Below are positions 63,895-64,000 of a stretch of 64,000 nucleotides of DNA, piece after piece. Positions within the stretch are counted from its first letter, which is position 1. Each line of letters begins with the position of its first letter. A program made the translations under genes and the position numbers. The notes below the pieces were generated by a model. It worked only from the letters and a program-made list of their open reading frames with translations. It searched no databases and was not told the DNA's origin. Source of the stretch: Neelides folsomi. Its lineage: Eukaryota; Arthropoda; Collembola; Neelipleona; Neelidae. Where the stretch lies: assembly GCA_034687125.1 (NCBI GenBank), contig JAQGBZ010000114.1, forward strand, positions 62,001-126,000. Direction: 5' to 3'.

Positions 63895-64000
63895 AAGTCT
63901 GGTGAACTAGGCAATGATTAGGAAGCAATTCTCTAAAGGTAAATATACTCATCGCGCTCAAATTGAATAAAACCTCTTGAAGAGTTTTCTTATTTAATTC
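63895..64000 (+). other. 3' flank of gene B with possible poly(A) signal
   Basis: AATAAA at 63966-63971 lies about 72 nt after the stop and is a reasonable polyadenylation signal. Another AATAAA at 63880-63885 lies within the coding end. The window ends before a cleavage site could be judged. Confidence 0.5.

Overview
This is a nuclear genomic window from a eukaryote, almost certainly an arthropod. It is AT-rich and gene-poor, with GT-AG introns and no operon-like packing. The only coding material I can support is two multi-exon genes on the + strand. Both encode secreted proteins with a signal peptide and two immunoglobulin domains, and both match the Beaten path (Beat) family of axon-guidance and synaptic-recognition proteins. 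That family, together with the very AT-rich introns, suggests a crustacean or insect. A copepod such as a sea louse is my best guess, but it is unproven.

Layout: 1-14797 is non-coding or unassigned. Gene A (beat-like A) runs from 14798 to at least 23073 in six exons. If the last exon is read to its stop, it ends at 23135 and the protein is 297 aa. A spacer of about 28 kb (23136-51142) follows, with no supportable protein gene. It holds a perfect 31-bp inverted repeat (30665-30904), a fragment of open frame of unknown origin (29975-30232), and two neighbouring non-autonomous DNA transposons. The first is a Tc1/mariner-type MITE with TA target duplication at 49189-49570. The second is an element of about 876 bp with inverted ends at 49684-50559. 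Gene B (beat-like B) starts at 51143, crosses an intron of about 10 kb, and ends at a stop at 63894 (six exons, 231 aa). A possible poly(A) signal lies at 63966.

The two genes share their domain plan and four intron positions with the same phases: after the signal peptide (phase 1), within Ig1 after a conserved Val-Asp (phase 0), between Ig1 and Ig2 (phase 1), and inside Ig2 (phase 0). They are therefore tandem paralogues. Each also has one private intron. Gene A has one that splits the Ig1 tryptophan codon. Gene B has one that creates a 27-nt microexon in Ig2. Beat proteins in Drosophila bind Side-family Ig receptors, so these are probably neuronal surface or secreted recognition proteins. 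That role is inferred from the family.

The rest of the window alternates between very AT-rich stretches and somewhat more GC-rich, purine/pyrimidine-biased islands. The many open frames of 60-170 codons in those islands have no recognisable domains, and several lack an ATG, so I treat them as chance. I found no convincing tRNA, rRNA, CRISPR array or prokaryote-type system.
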